Shown: one piece after another, positions 7,979 through 15,946 of the stretch | How positions within the stretch are numbered: position 1 is the stretch's first letter | Layout: each line of letters starts with the position of its first letter | Source of the DNA: an uncultured Clostridia bacterium | GTDB taxonomy: Bacteria; Bacillota; Clostridia; UBA1381 | DNA: 64,000 nucleotides | Assembly (NCBI GenBank): GCA_947626135.1 | Contig: CANQQZ010000006.1 | Location: 62,001-126,000, forward strand | Direction of reading: 5' to 3' | The notes under the pieces: model-generated | The model's database searches: none | What the model saw: the letters and a program-made list of their open reading frames with translations, nothing else | Told to the model about the DNA's origin: nothing | Made by a program: the position numbers and the translations under genes

Positions 7979-8895
7979 CCCCAGTCAATATCGTTTACGC
8001 TTGTGCTCCACATATACGCCGGAGCAAAATCCACGGCAACGCTTACGCCGCCCGAGCCCGCGTGAGCCGTTCTGCTCACATACAGCGAGCTCCTTCCGGG
8101 CGGAAGCTCGAGAAATCCGCCGGAGATCCATACCTGATTGGCGGCGCGCCCGAAAATAACATTGCCGTTTTCGTCGGTCACGATATGCCTGCCGCAATCG
8201 GCTATCGCCGTTTTGACCTGCGAGCCGCCGGAGATCGTCATGCTCGCCTTGCCGGGTATTTCCAGGGTAACGGTGCCTATTCTCGCCGACGAATCGGAAT
8301 TCAATGCTCTTATCGTAATGATTGGTCTTACGTGCGCGTCGCCGTAATTGTTGATTACCATTCTTTCCGTTTTATCCTCGGCTATATCCTTCATATAGCC
8401 CTCCGCGTCCGCGCCGATTGGGATTTGATCGCCCAATCGTATGCCCACCCGGCTTATTTCGGGACCGTCCGGCGCCCTCCATACAAGCCGCCCGAACGGC
8501 GATACCTCAAACGCCGCCGAAAGGATTGCCCTTGTGCCCGCGCGCTCGGGCGCGTAATCCACCGAGCCCACGGCTCTCGCGTCCCACGATATAAGCGGCG
8601 AATCGTCAAAAATCAATTCTCCGCTCCCCATAAGCCACACGCTGATTTTTTCCAGTCTCGCGTTAAGCTCCGGAAAATCCGGCGCCGTAAGCGTCATAAC
8701 CATTGTGAAAACTCGTCCCTCATAAAACTCTCTGCCATAGGGATTTTTGTCGGCAGCGCTCACCGCGCCGTCCGCGAACGGCGCCGTAAACGTCTGATTT
8801 CTCATCTCGGGCTTTATCGGACGCGAGGCTGTTTTCACCGTGAGCCCCTGAAACTCCTTCGTGTGTGTTCCTTTAAAGGAAAATCCGTATTTCAT
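7975..8895 (-). CDS. Distal tail protein (Dit)
   Basis: A 306-residue siphovirus tail component that forms the ring joining the tail tube to the Tal hub. The N-terminal half shows family features: FSFKGTHTKEFQGLTVK, then FEGRVFTM-type strands (YEGRVFTMVMTLTAPDF) and LIFDDSPLISWDARAVG. The gene sits between tape measure and Tal, the standard position. GGAGGTAGG precedes the ATG. Confidence 0.8.
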   Translation of the reverse strand: MKYGFSFKGTHTKEFQGLTVKTASRPIKPEMRNQTFTAPFADGAVSAADKNPYGREFYEGRVFTMVMTLTAPDFPELNARLEKISVWLMGSGELIFDDSPLISWDARAVGSVDYAPERAGTRAILSAAFEVSPFGRLVWRAPDGPEISRVGIRLGDQIPIGADAEGYMKDIAEDKTERMVINNYGDAHVRPIITIRALNSDSSARIGTVTLEIPGKASMTISGGSQVKTAIADCGRHIVTDENGNVIFGRAANQVWISGGFLELPPGRSSLYVSRTAHAGSGGVSVAVDFAPAYMWSTSVNDIDWG

Positions 8896-8905
8896 CCTAC
8901 CTCCG

Positions 8906-10780
8906 TTAAAATCTGTACATAAAGCTTCTGCTCACAGACGACGCGAGCTCTCCGAGCGCCGACGCGGCTGCGCTGCCCACATTATAATATGTTTTTGAAC
9001 TGTTGTCTGTGTACGAATTGGATTTCGCGCTTGACTTGACCGCGTCGATAAGCTTCGAGAACATATCCGACAAAAAGCTTTTCATACCCTGCGCGTCCGC
9101 CGCGACCGCGCTGACAAGCTTATTTGTGCTCATCCCGTATTCGTTTATCGAGGACAGCAGCCCGCGCTTTGCCGTCTCCGCCGCCGCAAGCTCTCTTTCA
9201 AGCCGCTCTATTATCTCGTTATGCTCAGCCGACAGATTTGCCAGCTCCTCCTCGCGCTCGAGCTGCTTCAGCTCCGTCTGCAATTCCTCATACCTGTCCT
9301 GACCCTTCTGCGTCACCGCGTAGCGATACGCGTCCAGCTGCGACCTCACGTCCGCCATATCGGCTTTGCGGTCCTCCGCCTCCCAGGAATCCTTCAGCTC
9401 CGACTCCTGCGCCCTGAACCGCGCCTTAAGCTCCGAAATATGATCCTTCTTCACCTTTATCGACTCATCTATTTCCTTCTCCTGCGCCTTGTAAAGCTCG
9501 AGCTCGTAATCGAACGTGTCGTCCATATACTGCTGCCAGCTGATTTTTCCCGCGTCGTAAAACTCCTTAACGCGCTCTATACATCTCTCGTAAAAATCTG
9601 CCGGAGAGTCTCCGTGCGCGCTCCAGTCTCCGTAGGTATCGCGCATCCTTTTCCAGTTTGAAGCGTCCTTTTCCCAATTCCTGTATTCCTCGGCGTTTCT
9701 GTCCTCGAGCTCGGCAGCCTGCCTTTCCCGCGCGTCGTATATTTCGTTATTGATTTCCTGCAAGCCGTCCGTATACTCTCTGTAATCTATAATACCCTTC
9801 GCGAAATACTCCTTTGTATATTCCGCCATGCGCTCGAGACCCTCAATATACGCCTCCGTGCTCATACCGTTGTATTTTTTCTGCTGCTCGAGCCACCGCT
9901 CCGACTGCGCTATTCTGCCCTCGTACAGATCCTCGCCGGCTTTTTTCACATTTTCCGTATACTCGCCGTAGGTTATAAACCCCTCCTCCAAAAACCGGCG
10001 GTTGTTTTCCTTAACGCGTTCAAAAGCCGCCTCGGCGTTGTCGCCGTAGGTCTCCCAGTCGTTGAAATACGTGCGCTCCTCTATATATACGCCGGACAAA
10101 TCGTTTATACTGTCCGCGAGCCTCCTTGTAAGCGAAAATATTTCCTCGCTGCATTCCCTGACCGCGTCATAATCATACGAAAAGCGTTCCAGCGCGTCCT
10201 GCCACCACGCGATCTGCTCGTCCAGGGAGACGTTCGAGCTTTTCACCCTGCTGCCGAAATCCTTCTTTTCCAGCTCAAATCTCTCGTTCCTAAGCCCCTG
10301 CGCGTAGCTTTTGATGCCGAGAGCGCTCATGATTGCCTTCGTCTGCTTCGCCGTATATACGCGGTCGCCCTTGCTGAGCGGCGCGATAACGTCGCGCCCC
10401 CGGTAAATCATATATTTACCGTCGTGATAAATAAGCTCCCTCGGGTCGGAGATACCGCGCTCGTCATTGACGAGCGCAAGTCCCTCCGGAGCGCTGACGG
10501 TTCCTTTAGCGAACGTTTTCGGCACGCTTCCGGCTGTCCTGTAATTTACCGTCACGGTAACGGTCCTGTCCGAAAGCGAGTTTATCGCCGCTCTTGCCGA
10601 AGCGACGCCGGCGGCTGTATTGTCCGCGGCTGTAATTTTCACCGTTTTGTCGCTTACTCCCGCAAGAGCCGCGGCAGCCGCGCCTCCGAGCTGTGAAAGG
10701 GCGGCGTTTGCCGTTCCTATCTCCGATAAAAGCCCCGACGCGTCTCCCGTTATCGAAACGCTTAAATTAGCAGCCTCCAT
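8906..10780 (-). CDS. Tail tape measure protein
   Basis: A 624-residue, mostly helical protein that sets tail length. Near residues 90-165 it has the segment FAKGTVSAPEGLALVNDERG..LIYHDGKYMIYRGRDVIAPLSKGDRVYTA, common in phage tape measure proteins (given here in pieces). The middle holds at least three repeats of about 60 residues, each with ERVKEN or ERMAEY, then EEGFITYGEYT, AKGIIDYREYT or DAGKISWQQYM. A long coiled coil follows (about 430-560). Using about 1.5 angstrom per residue the tail would be roughly 90 nm. I see no obvious transmembrane segment. Confidence 0.82.
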   Translation of the reverse strand: MEAANLSVSITGDASGLLSEIGTANAALSQLGGAAAAALAGVSDKTVKITAADNTAAGVASARAAINSLSDRTVTVTVNYRTAGSVPKTFAKGTVSAPEGLALVNDERGISDPRELIYHDGKYMIYRGRDVIAPLSKGDRVYTAKQTKAIMSALGIKSYAQGLRNERFELEKKDFGSRVKSSNVSLDEQIAWWQDALERFSYDYDAVRECSEEIFSLTRRLADSINDLSGVYIEERTYFNDWETYGDNAEAAFERVKENNRRFLEEGFITYGEYTENVKKAGEDLYEGRIAQSERWLEQQKKYNGMSTEAYIEGLERMAEYTKEYFAKGIIDYREYTDGLQEINNEIYDARERQAAELEDRNAEEYRNWEKDASNWKRMRDTYGDWSAHGDSPADFYERCIERVKEFYDAGKISWQQYMDDTFDYELELYKAQEKEIDESIKVKKDHISELKARFRAQESELKDSWEAEDRKADMADVRSQLDAYRYAVTQKGQDRYEELQTELKQLEREEELANLSAEHNEIIERLERELAAAETAKRGLLSSINEYGMSTNKLVSAVAADAQGMKSFLSDMFSKLIDAVKSSAKSNSYTDNSSKTYYNVGSAAASALGELASSVSRSFMYRF

Positions 10781-10792
10781 TTATCTCACCCC

Positions 10793-11244
10793 CTATTTTC
10801 CGTAAAACATTTCCAAATACCCGTCCATGTCGATATCCTCCCCTTCTCCGTCAAGCGCGTCAAGCAGCTTAAACAGCATCCAGGGATTCTGCCTTCCCAC
10901 AGCGTCTGGAAGAAGCGCGTGATATGTAAACATCGACGCGTACATATCCCGCAGTCTTCCGTTTCCTCCCGACCTTACCCGTTTTTTGAGGAAAGAGCGT
11001 CTACGTAAAATCCCCATATTTTAAGGCACATACCCGCGCGCGTCTCCGGCTCGAGCGCGTCTATGATATCCTGGGTCGCCTCCGTCCCCTCAAACATATA
11101 ATCGAGCGCGCCGCGGCAAATATTGAGCGGACCGCGCTTCTTATCATCGTTATGCGCGTCGTTCACAATACACATAGTCTCGAAATCGAACGGCTTGGAG
11201 ACATATTTTTTCCCGCCGCTCTTAAAAGTAAGCGTATGCTGCAT
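10793..11244 (-). CDS. Tail assembly chaperone GT fusion made by -1 frameshift
   Basis: Reading starts at ATG 11244, shares its first part with the G protein, slips back one base at A-AAA-AAC (10987-10981) and continues in the second frame to 10793. The second-frame part reads KKRVRSGGNGRLRDMYASM..GYLEMFYGK and has no good start of its own. The fusion is about 150 residues. This copies the G/GT arrangement of phage lambda and many siphophages, in which both forms load tail tube subunits onto the tape measure. The gene lies between tail tube and tape measure, as expected. Confidence 0.75.
10975..11244 (-). CDS. Tail assembly chaperone G
   Basis: An 89-residue protein beginning MQHTLTFKSGGKKYVSKPFDF and ending DALSSKNG. 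ATG 11244 is chosen because AAGGAGGAGA lies just upstream; the frame extends to 11295 but overlaps the tail tube gene. The sequence is like the clostridial siphophage chaperones that begin with a short beta strand and a 'KPFDFE' turn. Its 3' end carries the slippery heptamer that yields the longer GT product. Confidence 0.78.
   Translation of the reverse strand: MQHTLTFKSGGKKYVSKPFDFETMCIVNDAHNDDKKRGPLNICRGALDYMFEGTEATQDIIDALEPETRAGMCLKIWGFYVDALSSKNG
10981..10987 (-). promoter_or_regulatory. Slippery heptamer A-AAA-AAC for -1 ribosomal frameshifting
   Basis: On the minus strand the zero frame is TCA AAA AAC GGG TAA. The heptamer fits X-XXY-YYZ in the correct frame, and the -1 frame continues open into the GT reading frame. 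It lies two codons before the zero-frame stop. Confidence 0.75.
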
Positions 11245-11255
11245 ATTTCTCCTCC

Positions 11256-11852
11256 TTATTCGCTCTCGGGATAATAGTTCATATTCGTGAACCACGACGC
11301 TTCAAACTGATCGCGCGTCACGCTCTTGGGAATATCCGCCTCGTCCATATACGCGTAATAATTGTCGTCCGACGCTCTCTTCACGGCGGTATACGTCGCC
11401 GTCGCCGTCTGACGCTCCACGCTGCCCGATGTCGGGCGCGTCTTTCCTCCCGTGTTCGACGCGAACGAATACGTGCCCTTGTAATACCGCACATACCGAT
11501 ACGTTCCGTCCGACTTTAAAATTCTCCACGCCACGCCGAAATAAACCGTGCTTATCTCTCCGCCGACTTCAACCACGCCTTTGTTGCGCTCCAGTCCGCG
11601 CCATGCCGCGTCAACCTCCGGCGGAATATCGGCGCTTGTGATTTCATGTCCGATATTTTCTATATAGCTCGACGCTTCATACGCTCCGTTGTCCGCGTCA
11701 AAAACGTCGGTGCCGCCCGCGTCCGTGGGCGCTATTTCAACCGTTCCCGGCAGCGATACCGCGCTGCCGTATTCGGTTTCCTCCTCCGTGTCCGACAGGA
11801 CGTTGAAAAACGTGTATTTGTCAACGCCTATCGTAGGTAATGGTTTTTTCAT
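11256..11852 (-). CDS. Major tail tube protein (phi13-type)
   Basis: A 198-residue protein with the layout of phi13-family major tail proteins: an N-terminal strand naming a fixed position (IGVDKYTFFNVL), then LPGTVEIAPTDAGGTDVFDADNGAYE, and a C-terminal YYKGTYSFASNTG..TPTSGSVERQ-like region. Many copies would form the tail tube. AGGAGGAA precedes ATG 11852. It sits directly upstream of the G/GT chaperone. Confidence 0.8.
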   Translation of the reverse strand: MKKPLPTIGVDKYTFFNVLSDTEEETEYGSAVSLPGTVEIAPTDAGGTDVFDADNGAYEASSYIENIGHEITSADIPPEVDAAWRGLERNKGVVEVGGEISTVYFGVAWRILKSDGTYRYVRYYKGTYSFASNTGGKTRPTSGSVERQTATATYTAVKRASDDNYYAYMDEADIPKSVTRDQFEASWFTNMNYYPESE

Positions 11853-11877
11853 CTGAATTCCTCCTCTTAATAATTTA

Positions 11878-12222
11878 TCAAATTTCCGTGACCGCCTTTG
11901 CGAATCTCATGCTTCTGTGATACACTCCGCCGGTCTCGGGCTTGGCGTCCATAGAAAACTGCCTGAGCCAGCCGTTTTTTTCCATGATTTCATTCACCCG
12001 CGCGGCGGTGCTTCCGACCTCGGACGGCTTGTCCGCCCAAACGTCTATCTGCAAATATCCCTCCTGAACGAGCTCCTTATTGTCCGCTCTCATAGCCGGA
12101 GCCTCCGACAGTGTATAAAAGCTCACCGCCGGCAGCCTTGAAAACGACTTGGGATGACGAAACACCGCGCGGCAGGGCAATTCCGATAAAAGCCTTTGAG
12201 CCTCAATGTTAAAATCGATCAT
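11878..12222 (-). CDS. Tail completion / tail terminator protein
   Basis: A 114-residue protein beginning MIDFNIEAQRLLSEL. The start is ATG 12222, behind GGGAGGAG and in an ATGA overlap with the preceding gene; the longer open frame is not used. Residues 33-75 (AVSFYTLSEAP..LVQEGYLQIDVWADKPSE) resemble the beta core of phage tail terminator or DUF3168-like proteins. The gene position, between the HK97-gp10-like gene and the tail tube, agrees. It would cap the tail tube and set the head-tail junction. Confidence 0.65.
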   Translation of the reverse strand: MIDFNIEAQRLLSELPCRAVFRHPKSFSRLPAVSFYTLSEAPAMRADNKELVQEGYLQIDVWADKPSEVGSTAARVNEIMEKNGWLRQFSMDAKPETGGVYHRSMRFAKAVTEI

Positions 12223-12536
12223 AAATCTCCTCCCAGCTGCGCGGCGGCAGCCCGCGCTATTTTCCCCGCGGCATTTACAGCCGCCGGAACCATAAACGGC
12301 TGCGAAGGCGCATTTGACGTTCCGAACTCGACATACGCGGCATAATCGGTATTCGCCGAAATAACCGCTCCGCCGCCGTCCGCGCTGACGCTTATGGAAT
12401 TTCTGAGCCGTCCCGTGTCCACCGGGCACAGCGCTCTTGCCTCCGCTGCGACAGCCTCCCCCGCCGCGGCAAATATTCCCGCCATATCAACAGACGCGTT
12501 TATTTTGTCTCCCGATACGCTTACGCCTATTTTCAT
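12219..12536 (-). CDS. HK97 gp10-like head-tail joining protein
   Basis: A 105-residue protein with the family core EARALCPVDTGRLRNSISV and TDYAAYVEFGTSNAPSQPF, which is diagnostic for the HK97 gp10 / phage neck family. It starts at ATG 12536 in an ATGA overlap with the upstream gene and overlaps the next gene the same way, so translation is likely coupled. Confidence 0.85.
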   Translation of the reverse strand: MKIGVSVSGDKINASVDMAGIFAAAGEAVAAEARALCPVDTGRLRNSISVSADGGGAVISANTDYAAYVEFGTSNAPSQPFMVPAAVNAAGKIARAAAAQLGGDL

Positions 12537-12850
12537 CGGTTATCCCTCCGTTCTGCGATAATTTCAAGTCCCGCGTCCCAGCCTCGCACATCCGTGATAA
12601 CATATTCCGCGCCGTCTGCCGCGGCTATCATCCCGCGCTCTATAGCCTCCTGCGCGCCGCAGAAAAGCTTTACGCGCTCCCTTTGCGCGTATCCGCGCTC
12701 GCAGTCCGCCAGTCCTCCGTCCATTGGCTGAATGTCGCATTCGATCGTGCCGATAAGCGTCCGCGGTTCCTCCGGCTCGTATTTCCCGTCAGACTCCGCC
12801 CTGTATATCCGCGCGCTTTTGCCGTAAAAATATTCAAAAGGATTACTCAG
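12533..12850 (-). CDS. Head closure (head-tail adaptor) protein, probable CTG start
   Basis: A protein of about 105 residues reading SNPFEYFYGKSARIYRAESDG..TLIGTIECDIQPMDG, similar to small head-tail adaptors of the SPP1 gp16 / HK97 gp7 type. No ATG, GTG or TTG lies near the start of the homologous part. A CTG at 12850-12848 sits eight bases after GGAGGT, and I choose it. It overlaps the end of the upstream connector gene by eight bases. The longer upstream frame lies inside that gene and has no matching ribosome-binding site. Confidence 0.65.
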   Translation of the reverse strand: MSNPFEYFYGKSARIYRAESDGKYEPEEPRTLIGTIECDIQPMDGGLADCERGYAQRERVKLFCGAQEAIERGMIAAADGAEYVITDVRGWDAGLEIIAERRDNR

Positions 12851-13178
12851 CGCGAACCACCTCCGACGGCACGCGTCCGGAGCGGCTGACAAACGGCTTG
12901 AGCCTGTCCGCGTACCCTTCGATGACAGACCTTGCGTCCGTGTCAAACTCGACCCGCCTTTCTCCCTGCGCAAGCGCCTTCACATTCGATACTCCGTTTT
13001 CATACAGCCTCGCCGCCATTTGAGCGGCAAGCCCGTAAAGCTGGACCGGCAGAAAATCGAGACGGCAATACGATTTTATCGCCTCCGTGATATCGTCTAT
13101 ATAAAACGAGAGCTTGTCGTCAGCGGATTCGTCCGGAATATTGAGCAGCATTTTCGCGTTTTCCAAAATTTCCGTCAT
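12843..13178 (-). CDS. Head-tail connector protein (gp6-like)
   Basis: A 111-residue helical protein: MTEILENAKMLLNI..DKLSFYIDDITEAIKSYCRLDFLP..LAAQMAARLYENG. This is the pattern of phage QLRG / gp6-like DNA-packaging connector proteins that bind below the portal. ATG 13178 follows GGGAGGAGC. It is the first gene after the major capsid protein, the usual place for this family. Confidence 0.75.
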   Translation of the reverse strand: MTEILENAKMLLNIPDESADDKLSFYIDDITEAIKSYCRLDFLPVQLYGLAAQMAARLYENGVSNVKALAQGERRVEFDTDARSVIEGYADRLKPFVSRSGRVPSEVVRAE

Positions 13179-13203
13179 AAAGCTCCTCCCCTCCCGCGCC
13201 GCA

Positions 13204-14028
13204 TTACGCCGCGGCGTTCTTGTGTACGTAAATAGCGTCCGCCTTTTCTCCGAGCACGAACGCGTCATAATATACGCGTCCCTCGATAAGCCAGCCGTTG
13301 ATACCGGGCGGATTATCGTGGATTTTGTATTCCGAAAGCTTCACAGGCGCCGTGGTGGCGGACTTATGCGTGATGATAAAATTAACGTTCTCCGGCAGAT
13401 ACGCTGACGGGACCACAATGACGGCTATTCCGTCAATCATGCCCACCTGTCCCTTAACGAGCATCTGCTGCGCCATGTCTCCGCTTCTTATAAAGCTCGC
13501 ATCCTCCTTTATAAGCTTATAATAGCCGCTCGACACAAACGCCGCGCATTCCGTAACGGGCACGTTCGCGTCTATAAGCGCCGCCGCCGCTGTCAGAAAC
13601 GCGTCATAGGCGTCGGACTTCGTAAGCGTTTCCGTTTTTGTCGTTCCCGCGCTGTCGCATATCACCTTAAAACGGTAGGTGTCTATCTCGGGCACGACCA
13701 TCTCGCGTATTTGTCTTTGCAGCGCCGCTCCCGCCGCGTTCGCCATCTGCGTGTCGTTAAAGCTGCCTCTGTCAATGGTAAACGTAAAGGAGCGGTCCTT
13801 TTTCATTTCCATTTCCTGCACGTTATTTTCTATCTCCGACGGCGTGCCGTAACGGTTGGCGCCCGTTCTCGAATAATCGTTCATCTCAGCCGTGGGAACG
13901 GAATACACGTTTACGGTCTTCACGCCGGCGAAATCGTAATCGCTGTTTACCGCCGCGCTCGACAGCGCCTCCCTTGAAAAACGCTCGTCGATTTTCTGAG
14001 CGTATTTGCTTGCGTAATTTATTGCCAT
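13204..14028 (-). CDS. Major capsid protein
   Basis: A 274-residue HK97-fold capsid protein. Typical parts are MAINYASKYAQKIDERFS at the N-terminus, a DRGSFNDTQM stretch after SFTFTI, a GAALQRQIREMVVPEIDTYRF spine-helix region and a C-terminal GWLIEGRVYYDAFVLGEKADAIYVH (given in pieces). There is no N-terminal delta domain, and scaffolding comes from a separate upstream gene. No prohead protease gene is present. Confidence 0.85.
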   Translation of the reverse strand: MAINYASKYAQKIDERFSREALSSAAVNSDYDFAGVKTVNVYSVPTAEMNDYSRTGANRYGTPSEIENNVQEMEMKKDRSFTFTIDRGSFNDTQMANAAGAALQRQIREMVVPEIDTYRFKVICDSAGTTKTETLTKSDAYDAFLTAAAALIDANVPVTECAAFVSSGYYKLIKEDASFIRSGDMAQQMLVKGQVGMIDGIAVIVVPSAYLPENVNFIITHKSATTAPVKLSEYKIHDNPPGINGWLIEGRVYYDAFVLGEKADAIYVHKNAAA

Positions 14029-14053
14029 AATTTATTTCCCCCTTCTGTCCAAA

Positions 14054-14566
14054 TCACATACCGAATCCCGTAAGGAACGGGTCCGAGCTCTCGACGACCG
14101 AGCTTGTTTTGGGCGTTCTGCCCTTGAGTCTGTCGTTGAGCGCCTGCTCGAGCGCCTTGAAAAACTCGGTTTTAAACATATCGATATTTTCCGCCGTGGC
14201 TGTTTCGTCTCTTCCCGCGAGAATTTTCGCGAAGCTCACCGGAAGCTGCTCCTTGGCGAGAGCCTTCGTCGCCTCAAACTCCATTTTCTCGCTCATATAT
14301 TTCTCCTTTTCCGCCGCGAATGCCGATTCGCGCTTTGTAAGCTCCGCCTTTGCGCGCTCCTCCGCACTCATCGACGCCAGCCTCGCCGCCTCGTCGCGTT
14401 CAGCCGCGATTTTCGACTCGTTGTCCTTATCCCACGCGGCTCTGGCGCTCTTTAACGCCTCGTCAACCTTCTCCGCTATAAGCTTCTCGACGTCCTCCGC
14501 GGAATAAAGACCGCCGTTTTCCTGTTCCCCGCCGTAAGGCGTCACATTCTTTTTGTAATTCTGCAT
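14054..14566 (-). CDS. Capsid scaffolding protein (DUF4355-like)
   Basis: A 170-residue, highly charged helical protein. Residues 25-125 are continuous coiled coil rich in Ala, Glu and Lys (KLIAEKVDEALKSARAAWDK, SAEERAKAELTKRESAFAAE), and a short conserved-looking tail contains PVSFAKILAGRDE. Composition, size and position between portal and capsid are those of siphophage scaffolds. AAGGAGGA precedes ATG 14566. Confidence 0.78.
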   Translation of the reverse strand: MQNYKKNVTPYGGEQENGGLYSAEDVEKLIAEKVDEALKSARAAWDKDNESKIAAERDEAARLASMSAEERAKAELTKRESAFAAEKEKYMSEKMEFEATKALAKEQLPVSFAKILAGRDETATAENIDMFKTEFFKALEQALNDRLKGRTPKTSSVVESSDPFLTGFGM

Positions 14567-14578
14567 TTTTTCCTCCTT

Positions 14579-15913
14579 TTAATTTTCCTTCCGTTTAAAA
14601 TCCGACGCTGTAAGCGATCGTCCTCCCGTCATACGCTCCCTTTTCGCCAGCTCCGCCTCCTCCTCGGGGTCGGAGACAAACGACAGCTGTGACAGCAGCG
14701 TTTCCGCTGTGGCGATACCCGATAAATTCTGTATCATCTGCGAAACCTCAAGCTCGTTTACCGGCATATTCCTCGTAAATACCACATCCACGCGATGCAC
14801 CGGAACATACTGCATGCTTCCCTTAAGCGAATAGTAGCCTACATACAGCTCAAATCTCTTTTTAAGCGCCTTCGCGAAATACCGTTCCTTGCTCCTGACC
14901 TGCTGCTCGAAGCACATCAGCTTGTACTTGATAGCCACTCCGGACAAATTCGTTCCGAACTGCTGATCCGACAGATCCGGCACCATAGCGAACCGATGGA
15001 TATCCTGCTTCAAATCGTCCGCGAGCACCTTTATGTCCGCCTCCGACATGACCTTTGACAGGTATTGCGCCGAGGAATTCTCGTCATATCCCATCAGAAT
15101 ACGCTCCTCGCGCAGCTTTTTCGCCTGTTCGCCGTCAATCTCCATATTTTTCAGGAACAAAAACGACTCCACAAACTGCTCCTTGTCGTTCACTCTGTCG
15201 GACATAAGCGTATTATAAGCGTCAATAAGCGAAATAAGCTGCTCATAATCTCCCTGCTCCTCCTCGTTGTTCCGGTACTCTATCATGGGAATGTCACCGA
15301 AATAATGAGGGCTTATATCGCTCAGCTCCATATTCCCGAAGCTGTCGCCGCTGCCGCGGAACGTATAAATCGCCTCCTTGTCGCAGACAAGACACTCCGT
15401 GCCAATGACCGAGCCGTCAAGACCGTACCTTTTAAAATAATGCACTCCCCACAGCGGCTCCTTATCCACGGTGGAATCGTAAACCATAAACGTGTTCACG
15501 GGGCTCAGACAAACGCTTTTCGGTTCCGAATGCTCGTCCGTATAAACCAGCTCAAAGCTTTTCCCGTAAATGCTCATCTGCTTTTCGATTGCCCCGTCCA
15601 GCGTAGCGATATCCTGAGCCGCATACGAATTTTTTACCGTCTCGATATCATACCCCGACGCCACCGCGTAGGAAACGGGATTGCCGAGCAAATAGCTCTT
15701 TGTTATATCAACTATATATTTCGCATGGTTGCACACAAGCCTATTGTTCGGCACACCTTCGCTCGTTCTGCGCCTGTTTTCGATAGCGTGCCGTCCCATA
15801 TAGTAGTCCATAAGCCGCTTATAGCGTCCTGTCTGAGCGCTGTGGCGCTCAATAAGCCTGGCTGCGATCCGCGGCGTCACGCCTTCGCTGAGGGCGTCCT
15901 CGTCAATAATCAT
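14579..15913 (-). CDS. Portal protein (SPP1 gp6-like)
   Basis: A 444-residue portal that forms the DNA entry ring. It carries family phrases RYKRLMDYYMGRHAI, NRLVCNHAKYIVDITKSYLLG, LISLIDAYNTLMSDRVND and GVAIKYKLMCFEQQVRSKERYF. ATG 15913 is chosen because GGGAGGTG lies eight bases upstream; a GTG at 15922 overlaps that site. The gene lies just downstream of large terminase. No MuF-type minor head gene follows, unlike in many related phages. Confidence 0.88.
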   Translation of the reverse strand: MIIDEDALSEGVTPRIAARLIERHSAQTGRYKRLMDYYMGRHAIENRRRTSEGVPNNRLVCNHAKYIVDITKSYLLGNPVSYAVASGYDIETVKNSYAAQDIATLDGAIEKQMSIYGKSFELVYTDEHSEPKSVCLSPVNTFMVYDSTVDKEPLWGVHYFKRYGLDGSVIGTECLVCDKEAIYTFRGSGDSFGNMELSDISPHYFGDIPMIEYRNNEEEQGDYEQLISLIDAYNTLMSDRVNDKEQFVESFLFLKNMEIDGEQAKKLREERILMGYDENSSAQYLSKVMSEADIKVLADDLKQDIHRFAMVPDLSDQQFGTNLSGVAIKYKLMCFEQQVRSKERYFAKALKKRFELYVGYYSLKGSMQYVPVHRVDVVFTRNMPVNELEVSQMIQNLSGIATAETLLSQLSFVSDPEEEAELAKRERMTGGRSLTASDFKRKEN

Positions 15914-15946
15914 AATCTTCACCTCCCTTCCGCGTCAAAGCCTGTC

